Origin: Eulemur rufifrons
Taxonomy: Eukaryota > Chordata > Mammalia > Primates > Lemuridae
Assembly: GCF_041146395.1 (NCBI RefSeq)
Contig: NW_027182938.1
Span: forward strand, 188,412-252,411
Direction of reading: 5' to 3'
DNA length: 64,000 bases
Below the pieces are notes generated by a model. That model was given only the letters and a program-made list of their open reading frames with translations. It searched no databases and had not been told where the DNA came from. Of this stretch, positions 1-8,106 are shown piece after piece. Made by a program: the position numbers and the translations under genes. Numbering within the stretch: the stretch's first letter is position 1; every line of letters begins with the position of its first letter.

Positions 1-610
1 GGTGAGGAGGGGCTCGGGGGCGGGGCCGGGACCAGGAGGCGGGGCCGTGGGCCGGGTCCTTCCCCGGAGGTCCCGAAGACGCGCGGCCCCCCTGCCTGGG
101 GAGGACCGTTCTGCCCCGATCCCTGTCGGGGGTGGGGGGTGGGCGGAGGAGCTGGGTGGCGGGAGGAGCCGGGGACGTCCCGGAGTACGGGGGGCGCTGC
201 GGAGAGCCAGCGGCGCTTAGGGATCCCGCCACCCCGCTCCCTGTGGGCCCGGGTCTGGGGCCCCCTCCGGCAGCCTGCAGAAGGGCCGGGACGGCCCCGC
301 CGCTCCCGCTGCGGCTGCCGCTGCCGCCGCCTGGCGGTGGTGCCGCGGCGGGGGGAGGGGAGGAGGCGGCGGGGGCGGGGGCCGAGGCCGGGGGCGGGGC
401 GGGGTGGCGGGAGCCCGGGCCGGCCGGGAGGGCGGAGGGAGGGGGCTCCCCCTTCGCCACCCCCCGCCCCCCGACCCCCGCAGGCCGGCGGGCGGAACCA
501 AAGAAGGGGCGAAAGCCTAGGGCACCCCACCCGGTAGGGAGGAAACTTCAAACACCGATCGCTCTGTCGGCTGGGAGGGGAACCCTTCCACGCACGCTGC
601 CCACGGGGCA
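1..610. repeat. Macrosatellite unit U0, 3' part only
   Basis: This is the tail of a unit cut by the window start. It corresponds to the end of U1 (about 3554-4150): a GC spacer, block Y, and the lead-in to the AT-richer domain. The poly(G) site near 188-193 is only six G followed by CGCTGCGG, unlike the G11-G18 tract of later units, so U0 belongs with divergent U1. No 5S-derived copy falls in this stretch. Confidence 0.93.
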
Positions 611-1852
611 GCTGGATTTATACAACCATTTGGAAAACAATTTAGCATAAAGGGATAAAAAAAAAAAAGAACAAAAAAAAAAACCAGGGGCATGATGTAG
701 GAACAAGCCTATTCTCTGCGTGGCACGTACCATAGAGAAGAGAGGGCACGCGTGACCGGGGAACACCCAGGGCGGTACTCACGGGAGCCCCGTTTCCGTG
801 GACCCGGTGAAAGACGGTTCAGAGAGATTTCCACGTCTCCCTGCGGTGCCGGTGTCCAGCAGCGCCGACGAACGGCAGCTTCGCCTGTGAGCGAGGATGC
901 TTCTCCAGACCCAAGGTCTCCCCTGGAACACAAGTTCCCCAGAATGAAGCCAGAAGGGTTCCACGTATATGATAGAGCCCGTGAAAGGAACAGAACGTCT
1001 CCGTGAGAGAGTCACGTCCTAGGGAGCCAAAACTTTCAAAGGAAAAGCGAGGAAAAGGGTGACCGTCCACAGGGGATTTGTTTGGGAGAAGGGTTTTCTG
1101 GGTTCCAGGCCTTCAGGAACAGACACACAGCGGTCTCCAACCCGGGAATAAACTCCCACGTTTATAAGGTCGGCGGTGGAGGCTCGGTACAGTTCATTCT
1201 ATTTAATAGAATCATCACAACGCTTATGCTCTAACATATCCACTTCCCAAGTTAAAAGTAAAAGAGAAAGAAACAGACTGTAAATGTCTAGTTGTCATAA
1301 CCCCGTTTAAATTGGATCATGTCTTCATTCGGGGGAAATGATTATCTTGGGGATTCTGTGTCCATCTGTCTGGGAACACGGTCTGTCTCTCCATGGATTT
1401 GGGCCGTCCTTGAGGCTTCTGCCAAGTTTTCCGTGTAAGTCGGCACCCGTTTCCCCTAGGTGCGACGTAGATCTTCTGTGACCTCGAATATGAATCCTTT
1501 GGAAAAGTTGCATTCGTTATTGTGTATTGGGCCTGAGTGTGTGCTGAATTTAGAGCCGGTCCGTGAGAAGTTGCGGAGGCCCGGACCTGCCACAGGTGTC
1601 TGAGGGGCGACAGCCTCGGGGACTGAGCCTTGACATGTAAAAACCTGACCTCTCTCCAGGGTCCACGGGGCCGGGTCCGGGCCAGCCGGGGCGGTGGGGG
1701 CAGGCCCGGGGCGGGCCCGGAGGGCGGAGGGCCCGCCCTTCCCAGCCGAGGCGGGCGGCGGAGGAGGAGCCCCCCACCCACCCCACACACACACACCTTC
1801 TGGGCCAGGGGGTCGGGAGAGCCAAAGAGGCAAAGGAAAAAAAAACAAAAAA

Positions 1853-1961
1853 GCGTACGGCGGCCCCCGGGTCTCCCATCCAGGGCCCGGCCGGGACCGA
1901 CCCTGCTTAGCTTCCCAGAGCAGACGGGATCGGGCGCCTCCGGGGCGGCGCGGCCTTAGAC
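1853..1961 (-). pseudogene. 5S rRNA-derived copy, class A (U1)
   Basis: This 109-nt minus-strand element begins GTCTAAGGCC (5S: GTCTACGGCC). It keeps GGAAGCTAAGCAGGGTCGG, which covers the A box, and GGATGGGAGACC, the core of the C box, at the 5S spacing. The 3' arm is shortened by about nine or ten bases but still ends GCCGTACGC (5S: GCTGTAGGC). Six T follow at 1847-1852, a typical Pol III terminator. A D-box-like GCCTCTTGGGGC sits at -32 to -21 (1982-1993). Unlike class A in later units it reads CTGCTCTGGG rather than CTGGTCTGGG. It is too altered to be a functional 5S rRNA; it may be a pseudogene or a variant Pol III gene. Confidence 0.88.
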
Positions 1962-1981
1962 TGAGGCGGGGGCTCCCGGAG

Positions 1982-1993
1982 GCCCCAAGAGGC
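1982..1993 (-). promoter_or_regulatory. D-box-like element upstream of U1 copy A
   Basis: Minus strand GCCTCTTGGGGC ends 21 bases before the first base of the 5S-derived body. The mammalian 5S D-box, as I recall it, is GGCTCTTGGGGC at -32 to -21, so 11 of 12 bases and the spacing agree. Confidence 0.7.
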
Positions 1994-3079
1994 CCAGCGG
2001 CCAGGCGTCCCTCCCTGCCCAGTCCAGTCCCTCCCGCCCGCCGCCCTGGCGCTTCGCCAGACCCCCTGTCCAGATCGGGGCGGGGGGGCTGGGGGGGAAA
2101 GGTGGGCGGGGACCGGGGCAAGGAGAGACTGACGGGTCTGGCGGTCGGTCGGGCGCACACGGCCCCCTCCCCCACCGAAAACAGGGACGCACCGCACGGG
2201 CGTCCCACGCCCCAGCGATCGGACCCACGGACACGGACACGGGCGCGCAGGGACAGCCTTCCAGGCGTGGGGAGGGAGGGCCGGAACCGGAGAGTGCGCG
2301 GGAGCCGGCCCTCCCCCGCGCCACGCCGGGGCACGGTGGGGAGGGGCTCGGGGGCGGGGCCGGGAGCAGGAGGCGGGGCCGGGAGGTCCGTAAGACACGC
2401 GGCCCCCCCGCCTGGGGAGGACCGCTCTGCCCCGATCCCCGTCGGGGCACGCGTGTGGCAGCGGCACCCGCGGGGCCCTAGAGCAGGCCGGCCGGTTGCT
2501 GGGTGGGTCGGCCGGCCGGTGGGTCGTTGGGGTCTGGGTGCGTGCGCTCCCCGCGTTCCCTGGTTTCCCGTGGCGCGTCCTCTCTTCCCGTGCCTGAGGC
2601 CTAGGTGTGCGGGGGCGGAGAGGAAGTCCACGGTAGGCTGGGCGTCCGGGGACCCAGGGGACGGTTTTCCGCCGCGGGCTGTCCCCCGCCCGCTGTAGGG
2701 GACGTCCCGCAGTACGGGGGGCTGGGAAGAGCCAGCAGCGCTTAGGGATCCCGCCACCCGGCCCAGTGTGGGCCCGGGTCTGGGGCCCCCCCCACCCCCG
2801 GCTGCCTGCAGAAGGGCTGGGATGGCCCCGCCGCTCCCGCTCCCGCTGCCGCCGCCTGGCGGTGCAGCAGGGGAAGATGCTCCGGGGGCGGGGGGCGGGG
2901 GCCGGGCCGGGGGAGGAGCCGGGGTGGCGGGAGCCGGGGACGTTTTGGAGGGCGGAGGGGCCCCCCCTTCCCAGCCGAGGCGGGCGGCGGAGGAGGAGCC
3001 CACCCCCCCCACACACATACACCTTCCGGGCCAGGGGGGGTCGGGACAGCCAAAGAGGCAAAGGAAAAAAAAAACAAAA

Positions 3080-3187
3080 GCGTACGGCGGCCCCGGGTCT
3101 CCCATCCAGGGCCCGGCCGGGCCCGACCCTGCTTAGCTTCCCAGAGCAGACGGGATCGGGCGCCTTCAGGGCTGCGCGGCTTTAGAC
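3080..3187 (-). pseudogene. 5S rRNA-derived copy, class B (U1)
   Basis: 108 nt. It begins GTCTAAAGCC and keeps the A box and C box exactly. The immediate T run is only four, followed by G and then a longer T run, so termination at the first run may be leaky. The D-box-like element is at 3208-3219. In U1 this copy is followed directly by the spacer leading to block Y, with no class C copy. Confidence 0.87.
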
Positions 3188-3207
3188 TGAAGCGGGGACC
3201 GCGGGAC

Positions 3208-3219
3208 GCCCCAAGAGGC
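3208..3219 (-). promoter_or_regulatory. D-box-like element upstream of U1 copy B
   Basis: Same 12-mer at exactly -32 to -21, although the 20 bases between it and the body differ from those of copy A. That suggests the element is kept for its sequence and position. Confidence 0.7.
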
Positions 3220-4150
3220 CCAGCGGCCAGGCGTCCTTCCCTGCCCAGTCGAGTCCCTCCCGCCCGCCGCCCTGGCGCCCTGGCGCTTCGCGAGACCCCT
3301 CCTGTCCAGATCGGGCCGGGCGGGGAGCGGGGCTGAGGGCAGGGGGAGACTGACAGGTCTGGCGGTGGTCGGGCACACACAGCCCCCGCCCCCACCGAAA
3401 ACAGGGACGCACCGCACCGGCGTCCCACGCCGCCACGAGCAGACCCACGGACACGGACACGGGCGCGCAGGGACAGCCTTCCAGGCGTGGGGAGGGAGGG
3501 CCGGAGCCGGAGAGTGCGCGGGAGCCGGCCCTCCCCCGCGCCACGCCGGGGCACGGTGAGGAGGGTGTCGGGGGCGGGGCCGGGACCAGGAGGCGGGGCC
3601 GTGGGGCCGGTCCTTCGCCCGGAGGTCCCGAAGACGCGCGGCCCCCCTGCCTGGGGAGGACCGTTCTGCCCCGATCCCCGTCGGGGGTGGGGAGTGGGAG
3701 GAGGAGCCGGGGACGTCCCGGAGTACGGGGGGGGGGGCTGCGGAGAGCCAGCGGCGCTTAGGGATCCCGCCACCCGGCTCCCTGTGGGCCCGGGTCTGGG
3801 GCCCCCCCGGCAGCCTGCAGAAGGGCCGGGACGGCCCCGCCGCTCCCGCTGCGGCTGCCGCTGCCGCCGCCTGGCGGTGGTGCCGCGGCGGGGGGAGGGG
3901 AGGAGGCGGCGGGGGCGGGGGCCGAGGCCGGGGGCGGGGCGGGGTGGCGGGAGCCGGGGCCGGCCGGGAGGGCGGAGGGAGGGGGCTCCCCCTTCGCCAC
4001 CCCCCGCCCCCCGACCCCCGCAGGCCGGCGGGCGGGACCAAAGAAGGGGCGAAAGCCTAGGGCACCCCACCCGGTAGGGAGGAAACTTAAAACCCCGATC
4101 GCTCTGTCGGCTGGGAGGGGAACCCTTCCACGCACGCTGCCCACGGGGCA

Positions 4151-4228
4151 GCTGGATTTATACAACCATTTGGAAAACAATTTAGCATAAAGGGATAAAA
4201 AAAAAAAAAAAGAACAAAAAAAAAAAAA
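4151..4228 (+). mobile_element. Possible LINE-1 3' fragment with A-rich tail (U2)
   Basis: The segment ACAACCATTTGGAAAACAAT followed by TTAGCA resembles a motif common near the 3' end of mammalian L1 (ACAACCACTTTGGAAAACAA then TTTGGCA, from memory). It is followed by A15, GAAC and A13 (4197-4228), like an old retroposon tail. The match covers only about 30 bases, so this is tentative. On the minus strand the same tract is two long T runs that would stop any Pol III transcript. Confidence 0.3.
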
Positions 4229-4691
4229 CCAGGGGCATGATGTAGGAACAAGCCTATTCTCTGCGTGGCACGTACCATAGAGAAGAGAGGGCACGCGTGA
4301 CCGGGAAACACCCGGGGCGGTACTCACGGGAGCCCCGTTTCCGTGGACCCGGTGAAAGACGGTTCAGAGAGATTTCCACGTCTCCCTGCGGTGCCGGTCC
4401 ACAGCAGCGCCGACGAACCGCAGCTTCGCGTGTGAGAGAGGATGCTTCTCCGGACCCAAGGTCTCCCCTGGAACACAAGTTCCCCAGAATGAAGCCAGAA
4501 GGGTTCCACGTATATGATAGAGCCCGTGAAAGGAACAGAACGTCTCCGTGAGAGAGTCACGTCCTAGGGAGCCAAAACTTTCAAAGGAAAAGCGAGGAAA
4601 AGGGTGACCGTCCACAGGGGATTTGTTTGGGAGAAGGGTTTTCTGGGTTCCAGGCCTTCAGGAACAGACACACAGCGGTGTCCAACCCGGG

Positions 4692-4713
4692 AATAAACTC
4701 CCACGTGTATAAG
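4692..4713 (+). promoter_or_regulatory. AATAAA, E-box and TATA-like cluster (U2)
   Basis: AATAAA at 4692-4697 is followed by CACGTG at 4702-4707 and TATAAG at 4708-4713. In U1 the E-box is CACGTT instead, so it was gained or lost between the two forms. A Pol II promoter is possible, but no coding region follows. Confidence 0.25.
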
Positions 4714-5227
4714 GTCGGCGGTGGAGGCTCGGTACAGTTCATTCTATTTAATAGAATCATCACAACGCTTATGCTCTAACATATCCACTTCCCAAGTTAA
4801 AAGTAAAAGAGAAAGAAACAGACTGTAAATTTCTAGTTGTCATAACCCCCTTTAAATTGGATCATGTCTTCATTCGGGGGAAATGATTATCTTGGGGATT
4901 CTGCGTCCATCTGTCTGGGAACACTGTCTAACTCTCCATGGATTTGGGCCGTCCTTGATGCTTCTGCCAAGTTTTCCGTGTAAGTCGGCACCCGTTTCCC
5001 CTAGGTGCGACGTAGATCTTCTGCGACCTCGAATATGAATCCTTTGGAAAAGTTGCATTCGTTATCGTGTATTGGGCCTGAGCGTGTGCTGAATTTAGAG
5101 CCGGTCCGTCAGAAGTTGCGGAGGCCCGGCCCTGCCACAGCTGTCTGAGGGGCGACAGCCTCGGGGACTGAGCCTTGACATGTAAAAACCTGACCTCTCT
5201 CCAGGGTCCACGGGGCAGGGTCCGGGC

Positions 5228-5390
5228 CAGCCGGGGCGGTGGGGGCAGGCCCGGGGCGGGCCCGGAGGGCGGAGGGCCCCCCCTTCCCAGCCGAGGCGGG
5301 CGGCGGAGGAGGAGCCCGCCCCCCCACACACACACACGCCTTCTGGGCCTGGGGGTCGGGAGAGCCAAAGAGGCAAAGGAAAAAAAAACA
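5228..5390. other. 163-bp segment absent from S-type units
   Basis: Comparing + strand junctions, L units read GTCCGGGC then CAGCCGG, whereas S units (U4 3' part, U5, U6, U8, U12, U13, U14, U16) go from GTCCGGGC straight to AAAAAGCGTACGG. The missing bases correspond to 5228-5390 of U2. They include a GC-rich run, the (AC)6 at 5326-5337, and all but five bases of the A-rich terminator region of copy A. Confidence 0.95.
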
Positions 5391-5395
5391 AAAAA
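5390..5395 (-). terminator. Pol III-type T6 terminator of U2 copy A
   Basis: Six T immediately after the 3' end CGTACGC, then G and a second run of nine T. S units keep only five T here and lose the second run. Confidence 0.7.
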
Positions 5396-5504
5396 GCGTA
5401 CGGCGGCCCCCGGGTCTCCCATCCAGGGCCCGGCCGGGACCGACCCTGCTTAGCTTCCCAGACCAGACGGGATCGGGCGCCTCCGGGGCGGCGCGGCCTT
5501 AGAC
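5396..5504 (-). pseudogene. 5S rRNA-derived copy, class A (U2, reference)
   Basis: 109 nt. By hand against human 5S recalled from memory, positions 1-92 align without gaps and 73 match. Of the 19 differences, 15 are A/T to G/C, 2 are the reverse and 2 are C to G. A box (nt 51-64) is at 5441-5454 and the C box core (nt 81-92) at 5413-5424, both exact. In the intermediate region 5S GGGCCTGG has become GGTCCCGG. The terminal helix is weakened by C3-C and A6-G mismatches, while G7 now pairs with C. Six T follow at 5390-5395. Pol III transcription is plausible, 5S rRNA function is not. Confidence 0.9.
5413..5454 (-). promoter_or_regulatory. 5S-type internal control region in U2 copy A
   Basis: It contains GCTAAGCAGGGTCG (5441-5454, A box) and GGATGGGAGACC (5413-5424, C box core), both identical to 5S rRNA, with the 16 bases between them diverged but unchanged in length. 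In real 5S genes this region binds TFIIIA and then TFIIIC. Binding here is inferred from the sequence. Confidence 0.75.
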
Positions 5505-6360
5505 TGAGGCGGGAGCTCCCGGAGGCCCCAAGAGGCCCAGCGGCCAGGCGTCCCTCCCTGCCCAGTCCAGTGCCTCCCGCCCGCCGCCCTGGCGCTTCGC
5601 CAGACCCCCTGTCCAGATCGGGGCGGGGGGGGCTGGGGGGCGAAGGTGGGCGGGGACCAGGGCAAGGAGAGACTGACGGGTCTGGCGGTCGGTCGGGCGC
5701 ACACGGCCCCCTCCCCCACCGAAAACAGGGACGCACCGCACCAGCGTCCCACGCCCCAGCGATCGGACCCACGGACACGGACACGGGCGCGCAGGGACAG
5801 CCTTCCAGGCGTGGGGAGGGCGGGACGGAGCCGGAGAGTGCGCGGGAGCCGGCCCTCCCCCGCGCCAGGCCAGGGCACGGTGGGCAGGGGCTCGGGGGCG
5901 GGGCCGGGACCAGGAGGCGGGGCCGGGAGGTCCGGAAGACGCGCGGCCCCCCTGCCTGGGGAGGACCGTTCTGCCCCGATCCCCGATCCCCGTCGGGGCA
6001 CGCGGGTGGCAGCGGCACCCGCGGGGTCCCGGTGCCGGCCGGCCCGTCGCTTGGTCGGGCGGCCGGCGGGTCGTTGGGGTCCGGGAGCGCGCGCTCCCCG
6101 CTGTTCCCTGGTTTCCCGTGGCACGTCCTCTCTGTCTGCCCGGGTGGCCGTGGCCGGCGACCTGCCGTGTGCGGCGCGGTGCGGTGCGCCTGTGTGTCCC
6201 TCGGGAGCCCCCCCGCCTCCCCGGGAGAGGAGCCCCGCCCAGCGTGAGTCCCGGGCCGGAGGCCCCGGTGTGCGGGGGCGGAGAGGAAGTCCACGGTGGG
6301 CTGGGGGTCGGGGGCCCAGGGGACGGTTTTCTTCCGCGGGCTGGCCCCCCGCCCGCCGAA
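5505..6360. other. GC-rich spacer upstream of copy A (U2), no gene seen
   Basis: The first 490 bases after the D-box-like element are paralogous to the spacers after copies B and C (shared CAGCGGCCAGGCGTCC and ACGGACACGG motifs). From about 6001 to 6240 the sequence is not seen elsewhere in the unit; U1 has a version 104 bp shorter. Several GGGGCGGGGCC boxes suit Sp1-type binding. I see no RNA gene or credible reading frame. Confidence 0.7.
5525..5536 (-). promoter_or_regulatory. D-box-like element upstream of U2 copy A
   Basis: GCCTCTTGGGGC at -32 to -21. In the other units the element lies 21-32 bases to the right of the right-hand end of each 5S-derived copy. Confidence 0.7.
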
Positions 6361-6362
6361 GG

Positions 6363-6640
6363 GGACGTCCCGGAGTACGGGGGGCCGGGGAGAGCCAGCA
6401 GCGCTTAGGGATCCCGCCACCCGGTCCGCTGTGGGCCCGGGTCTGGGGCCCCCCCGGCTGCCGGCAGAAGGGCTGGGATGGCCCCGCCGCTCCCGCTCCC
6501 GCTGCCGCCGCCTGGCGGTGCTGCAGGGGAAGAGGCGCCGGGGGCCGGGGCCGGGCCGGGGGAGGAGCGGGGTGGCGGGAGCCGGGGACGTTTCGGAGGG
6601 CGGAGGGGCCCCCCCTTCCCAGCCTAGGCGGGCGGAGGAG
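6363..6640. repeat. Block X, internal paralogue of block Y (U2)
   Basis: From GACGTCCCGGAGTACGGGG through AGCGCTTAGGGATCCCGCCA to the GGAGGGCGGAGGG motif, this segment has a diverged second copy (block Y, about 7945-8230) in the same unit. U1 has both blocks too. Each follows a 5S-derived copy and its spacer, so the unit was built from repeated 5S-spacer-block modules. Confidence 0.85.
6505..6518 (-). promoter_or_regulatory. CTCF-like motif in block X (U2)
   Basis: Minus strand CCGCCAGGCGGCGG agrees with 12 of 14 positions of the CTCF core as I remember it (CCASYAGRKGGCRS). GC-rich sequence yields such matches by chance, so this is only a candidate. Confidence 0.35.
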
Positions 6641-6657
6641 GGGGAGACCCCCCCCCC

Positions 6658-6670
6658 ACACACACACACA
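6658..6670 (+). repeat. CA microsatellite in the flank of copy B (U2)
   Basis: A 13-nt CA run after a C10 tract. Across units the C tract and CA run vary together: C10/13 nt (U2, U3), C7/13 nt (U4, U6, U8, U9, U10, U12, U14), C5/15 nt (U5, U7, U11, U13, U15). The C to A changes explain the loss of C and gain of CA. Confidence 0.9.
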
Positions 6671-6712
6671 TTCCGGGCCAGGGGGGGTCGGGACAGCAAA
6701 AGAGGCAAAGGA

Positions 6713-6726
6713 AAAAGAAAACAAAA
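6713..6726 (-). terminator. Interrupted T-rich 3' flank of U2 copy B
   Basis: Read on the minus strand: T4, G, T4, C, then T. Four T can end Pol III transcription but often leak, so B transcripts could be longer or run on. Confidence 0.5.
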
Positions 6727-6834
6727 GCGTACGGCGGCCCCCGGTCTCCCATCCAGGGCCTGGCCGGGCCCGACCCTGCTTAGCTTCCCAGAGCAGACGG
6801 GATCGGGCGCCTCAGGGGCGGCGCGGCCTTAGAC
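6727..6834 (-). pseudogene. 5S rRNA-derived copy, class B (U2, reference)
   Basis: 108 nt. It differs from class A by CCCTGAGGC near nt 20 (5S: CCTGAACGC), CTGCTCTGGG, and GGGCCCGG in the intermediate region, which is closer to 5S than class A. The A box to C box spacing equals that of 5S. Its 3' flank gives only T4, G, T4, C, T5, the weakest terminator of the three classes. The D-box-like element is at 6855-6866. Confidence 0.89.
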
Positions 6835-6854
6835 TGAGGCGGGTGCCGTGGGAC

Positions 6855-6866
6855 GCCCCAAGAGGC
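6855..6866 (-). promoter_or_regulatory. D-box-like element upstream of U2 copy B
   Basis: Same 12-mer and position; the intervening bases GTCCCACGGCACCCGCCTCA differ from class A in their upstream half. Confidence 0.7.
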
Positions 6867-7272
6867 CCAGCGGCCAGGCGTCCTTCCCTGCCCAGTCGAG
6901 TCCCTCCCGCCCGCCGCCCTGGCGCCCTGGCGCTTCCCGAGACCCCCGTGTCCAGCTCGGGGCGCGGGGAGGCGGGCGGGGGGCGGGGCTGAGGGCAGGG
7001 GGAGACCGACGGGTCTGGCGCGCGGGCGCACACGCCCCCCTCCGTCACCGCCAACACGGACGCACCGCGCCAGCGTCCCACGCCCCCACGAGCAGACCCA
7101 CGGACAGGGACACGGGCGCGCAGGGACAGACTTCCCGGCGTGGGGACGGAGGGCCAGAGCTGGAGAGTGCGCGGGTGCGGGCTCTCCCCCGCGCCACGCC
7201 GGTGACACACACAGGCACACAGCTTCCAGGCCAGGGGGCGGGGCAGCAAAAGAGGCAAAGGACAAAAAAAAC

Positions 7273-7278
7273 AAAAAA
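7273..7278 (-). terminator. Pol III-type T6 terminator of U2 copy C
   Basis: Six T immediately after the body, then G and a further eight T. Confidence 0.7.
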
Positions 7279-7396
7279 GCGTACGGCGGCCCCCGGGTCT
7301 CCCGGGTCTCCCATCCAGGACCCGGCCGGGCCCGACCCTGCTTAGCTTCCCAGAGCAGACGGGATCGGGCGCCTTCGGGGCGGCGCGGCCTTAGAC
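7279..7396 (-). pseudogene. 5S rRNA-derived copy, class C (U2, reference)
   Basis: 118 nt. It carries a 9-bp tandem duplication just after the C box (GGGAGACCC twice), which brings the length close to that of 5S by chance. Its CGAAGGCG near nt 20 is the closest of the three classes to 5S GAACGCG. Six T follow at 7273-7278. The D-box-like element is at 7417-7428. It starts only 552 bp from the start of B, so B and C form a close tandem pair. Confidence 0.89.
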
Positions 7397-7944
7397 TGAG
7401 GCGGGTGCCGTGGGACGCCCCAAGAGGCCCAGCGGCCAGGCGTCCCTCCCTGCCCAGTCGAGTCCCTCCCGCCCGACGCCCTGGCGCCCTGGCGCTTCCC
7501 GAGATCCCCGTGTCCAGATCGGGGCGCGGGGAGGCGGGCGGGGGGCGGGGCTGAGGGCAGGGGGAGACCCACCGCCGGGTCTGGCGCGCGGGCGCACACG
7601 CCCCCGTCCGCCACCGCCAACAGGGACGCACCGCGCCAGCGTCCCACGCCCCAGCGATCGGACCCGCGGACACGGACACGGGCGCGCAGGGACAGCCTTC
7701 CCGGCGTGGCGACGGAGGGCCGGAGCCGGAGAGTGCGCGGGAGCCGGCCCTCCCCCGCGCCACGCCGGGGCACGGTGAGGAGGGGGTCGGGGGCGGGGCC
7801 GGGACCAGGAGGCGGGGCCGTGGGCCCGGTCCCTCCCCGCAGGTCCCGAAGACGCGCGGCCCCCCTGCCTGGGGAGGACCGTTCTGCCCCGATCCCCGTC
7901 GGGGCCGGGGGGTGGGCGGAGGAGCGGGGTGGCGGGAGGAGCCG
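7397..7944. other. GC-rich spacer upstream of copy C (U2), no gene seen
   Basis: Paralogous to the spacer after copy A, with CGAAGACGCGCGGCCCCCCTG near its end, then block Y. No gene recognised. Confidence 0.7.
7417..7428 (-). promoter_or_regulatory. D-box-like element upstream of U2 copy C
   Basis: Same 12-mer at -32 to -21 of copy C. Confidence 0.7.
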
Positions 7945-7961
7945 GGGACGTCCCGGAGTAC

Positions 7962-7978
7962 GGGGGGGGGGGGGGGGG
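7962..7978 (+). repeat. Poly(G) homopolymer (U2)
   Basis: Seventeen G. The length is 11 in U1, 14-17 in U2-U4, then 18 or 16 in alternation from U5 on, with 15 in U9. Confidence 0.95.
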
Positions 7979-8106
7979 CTGCGGAGAGCCAGCGGCGCTT
8001 AGGGATCCCGCCACCCGGCTCCCTGTGGGCCCGGGTCTGGGGCCCACCCCCGGCAGCCTGCAGAAGGGCCGGGACGGCCCCGCCGCTCCCGCTGCGGCTG
8101 CCGCTG

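Larger units (their letters stand above)
611..4150. repeat. Macrosatellite unit U1, divergent 3.54 kb form
   Basis: U1 is 3540 bp and differs from U2-U15 by many substitutions. It lacks the roughly 562-bp segment that carries 5S copy C, and its A-to-B interval is 104 bp shorter. Order: AT-richer domain (about 611-1640), CA stretch, copy A, spacer, block X (about 2700-3000), copy B, spacer, block Y (about 3712-4050). The poly(G) tract at 3727-3737 is G11. It reads as an older or edge unit outside the recent homogenisation. Confidence 0.95.
4151..5190. other. AT-richer domain of U2, no gene recognised
   Basis: This roughly 1 kb stretch is clearly less GC-rich than the rest of the unit and is present in every unit. 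It holds the poly(A) tract, an AATAAA, an E-box next to a TATA-like sequence, and short reading frames of 60-84 codons in several overlapping frames with no recognisable family. I cannot identify it as a known transposable element. The same domain opens each of U1-U16. Confidence 0.7.
6835..7278. other. GC-rich spacer between copies C and B (U2), no gene seen
   Basis: It is a shortened form of the spacer: after the ACGGACAGGGACACGG motif and CGCCACGCCGG it jumps to GTGACACACACAGG and the A-rich flank of copy C, skipping block X or Y. This looks like the junction of the duplication that created copy C. Confidence 0.7.

Noticed and set aside
4977..5006. Splice-like pair GTAAGT ... TTTCCCCTAG near 4980-5005
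   Set aside because: The two sites are only about 25 bases apart, too short for a vertebrate intron.
4254..5058. Short frames of 60-84 codons in the AT-richer domain, such as minus 4581-4763 and 4870-5058
   Set aside because: They overlap in several frames, have no recognised family, and conservation between units is explained by homogenisation of the DNA as a whole.
5396..5504. Functional 5S rRNA gene
   Set aside because: Body length 108-118 nt, loss of part of the 3' arm, a weakened terminal helix and about 20 percent difference from human 5S over nt 1-92 are too much for a working ribosomal RNA.
6001..6240. Similarity to 45S rDNA external spacer (CCGGTGCCGGCC and like motifs)
   Set aside because: Matches I could recall are about 14 bases in very GC-rich sequence, which chance can give.
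5396..7396. 5S-derived SINE insertions
   Set aside because: There is no tail or target duplication around each copy, and the D-box-like upstream region is present, which a reverse-transcribed Pol III RNA would not carry.
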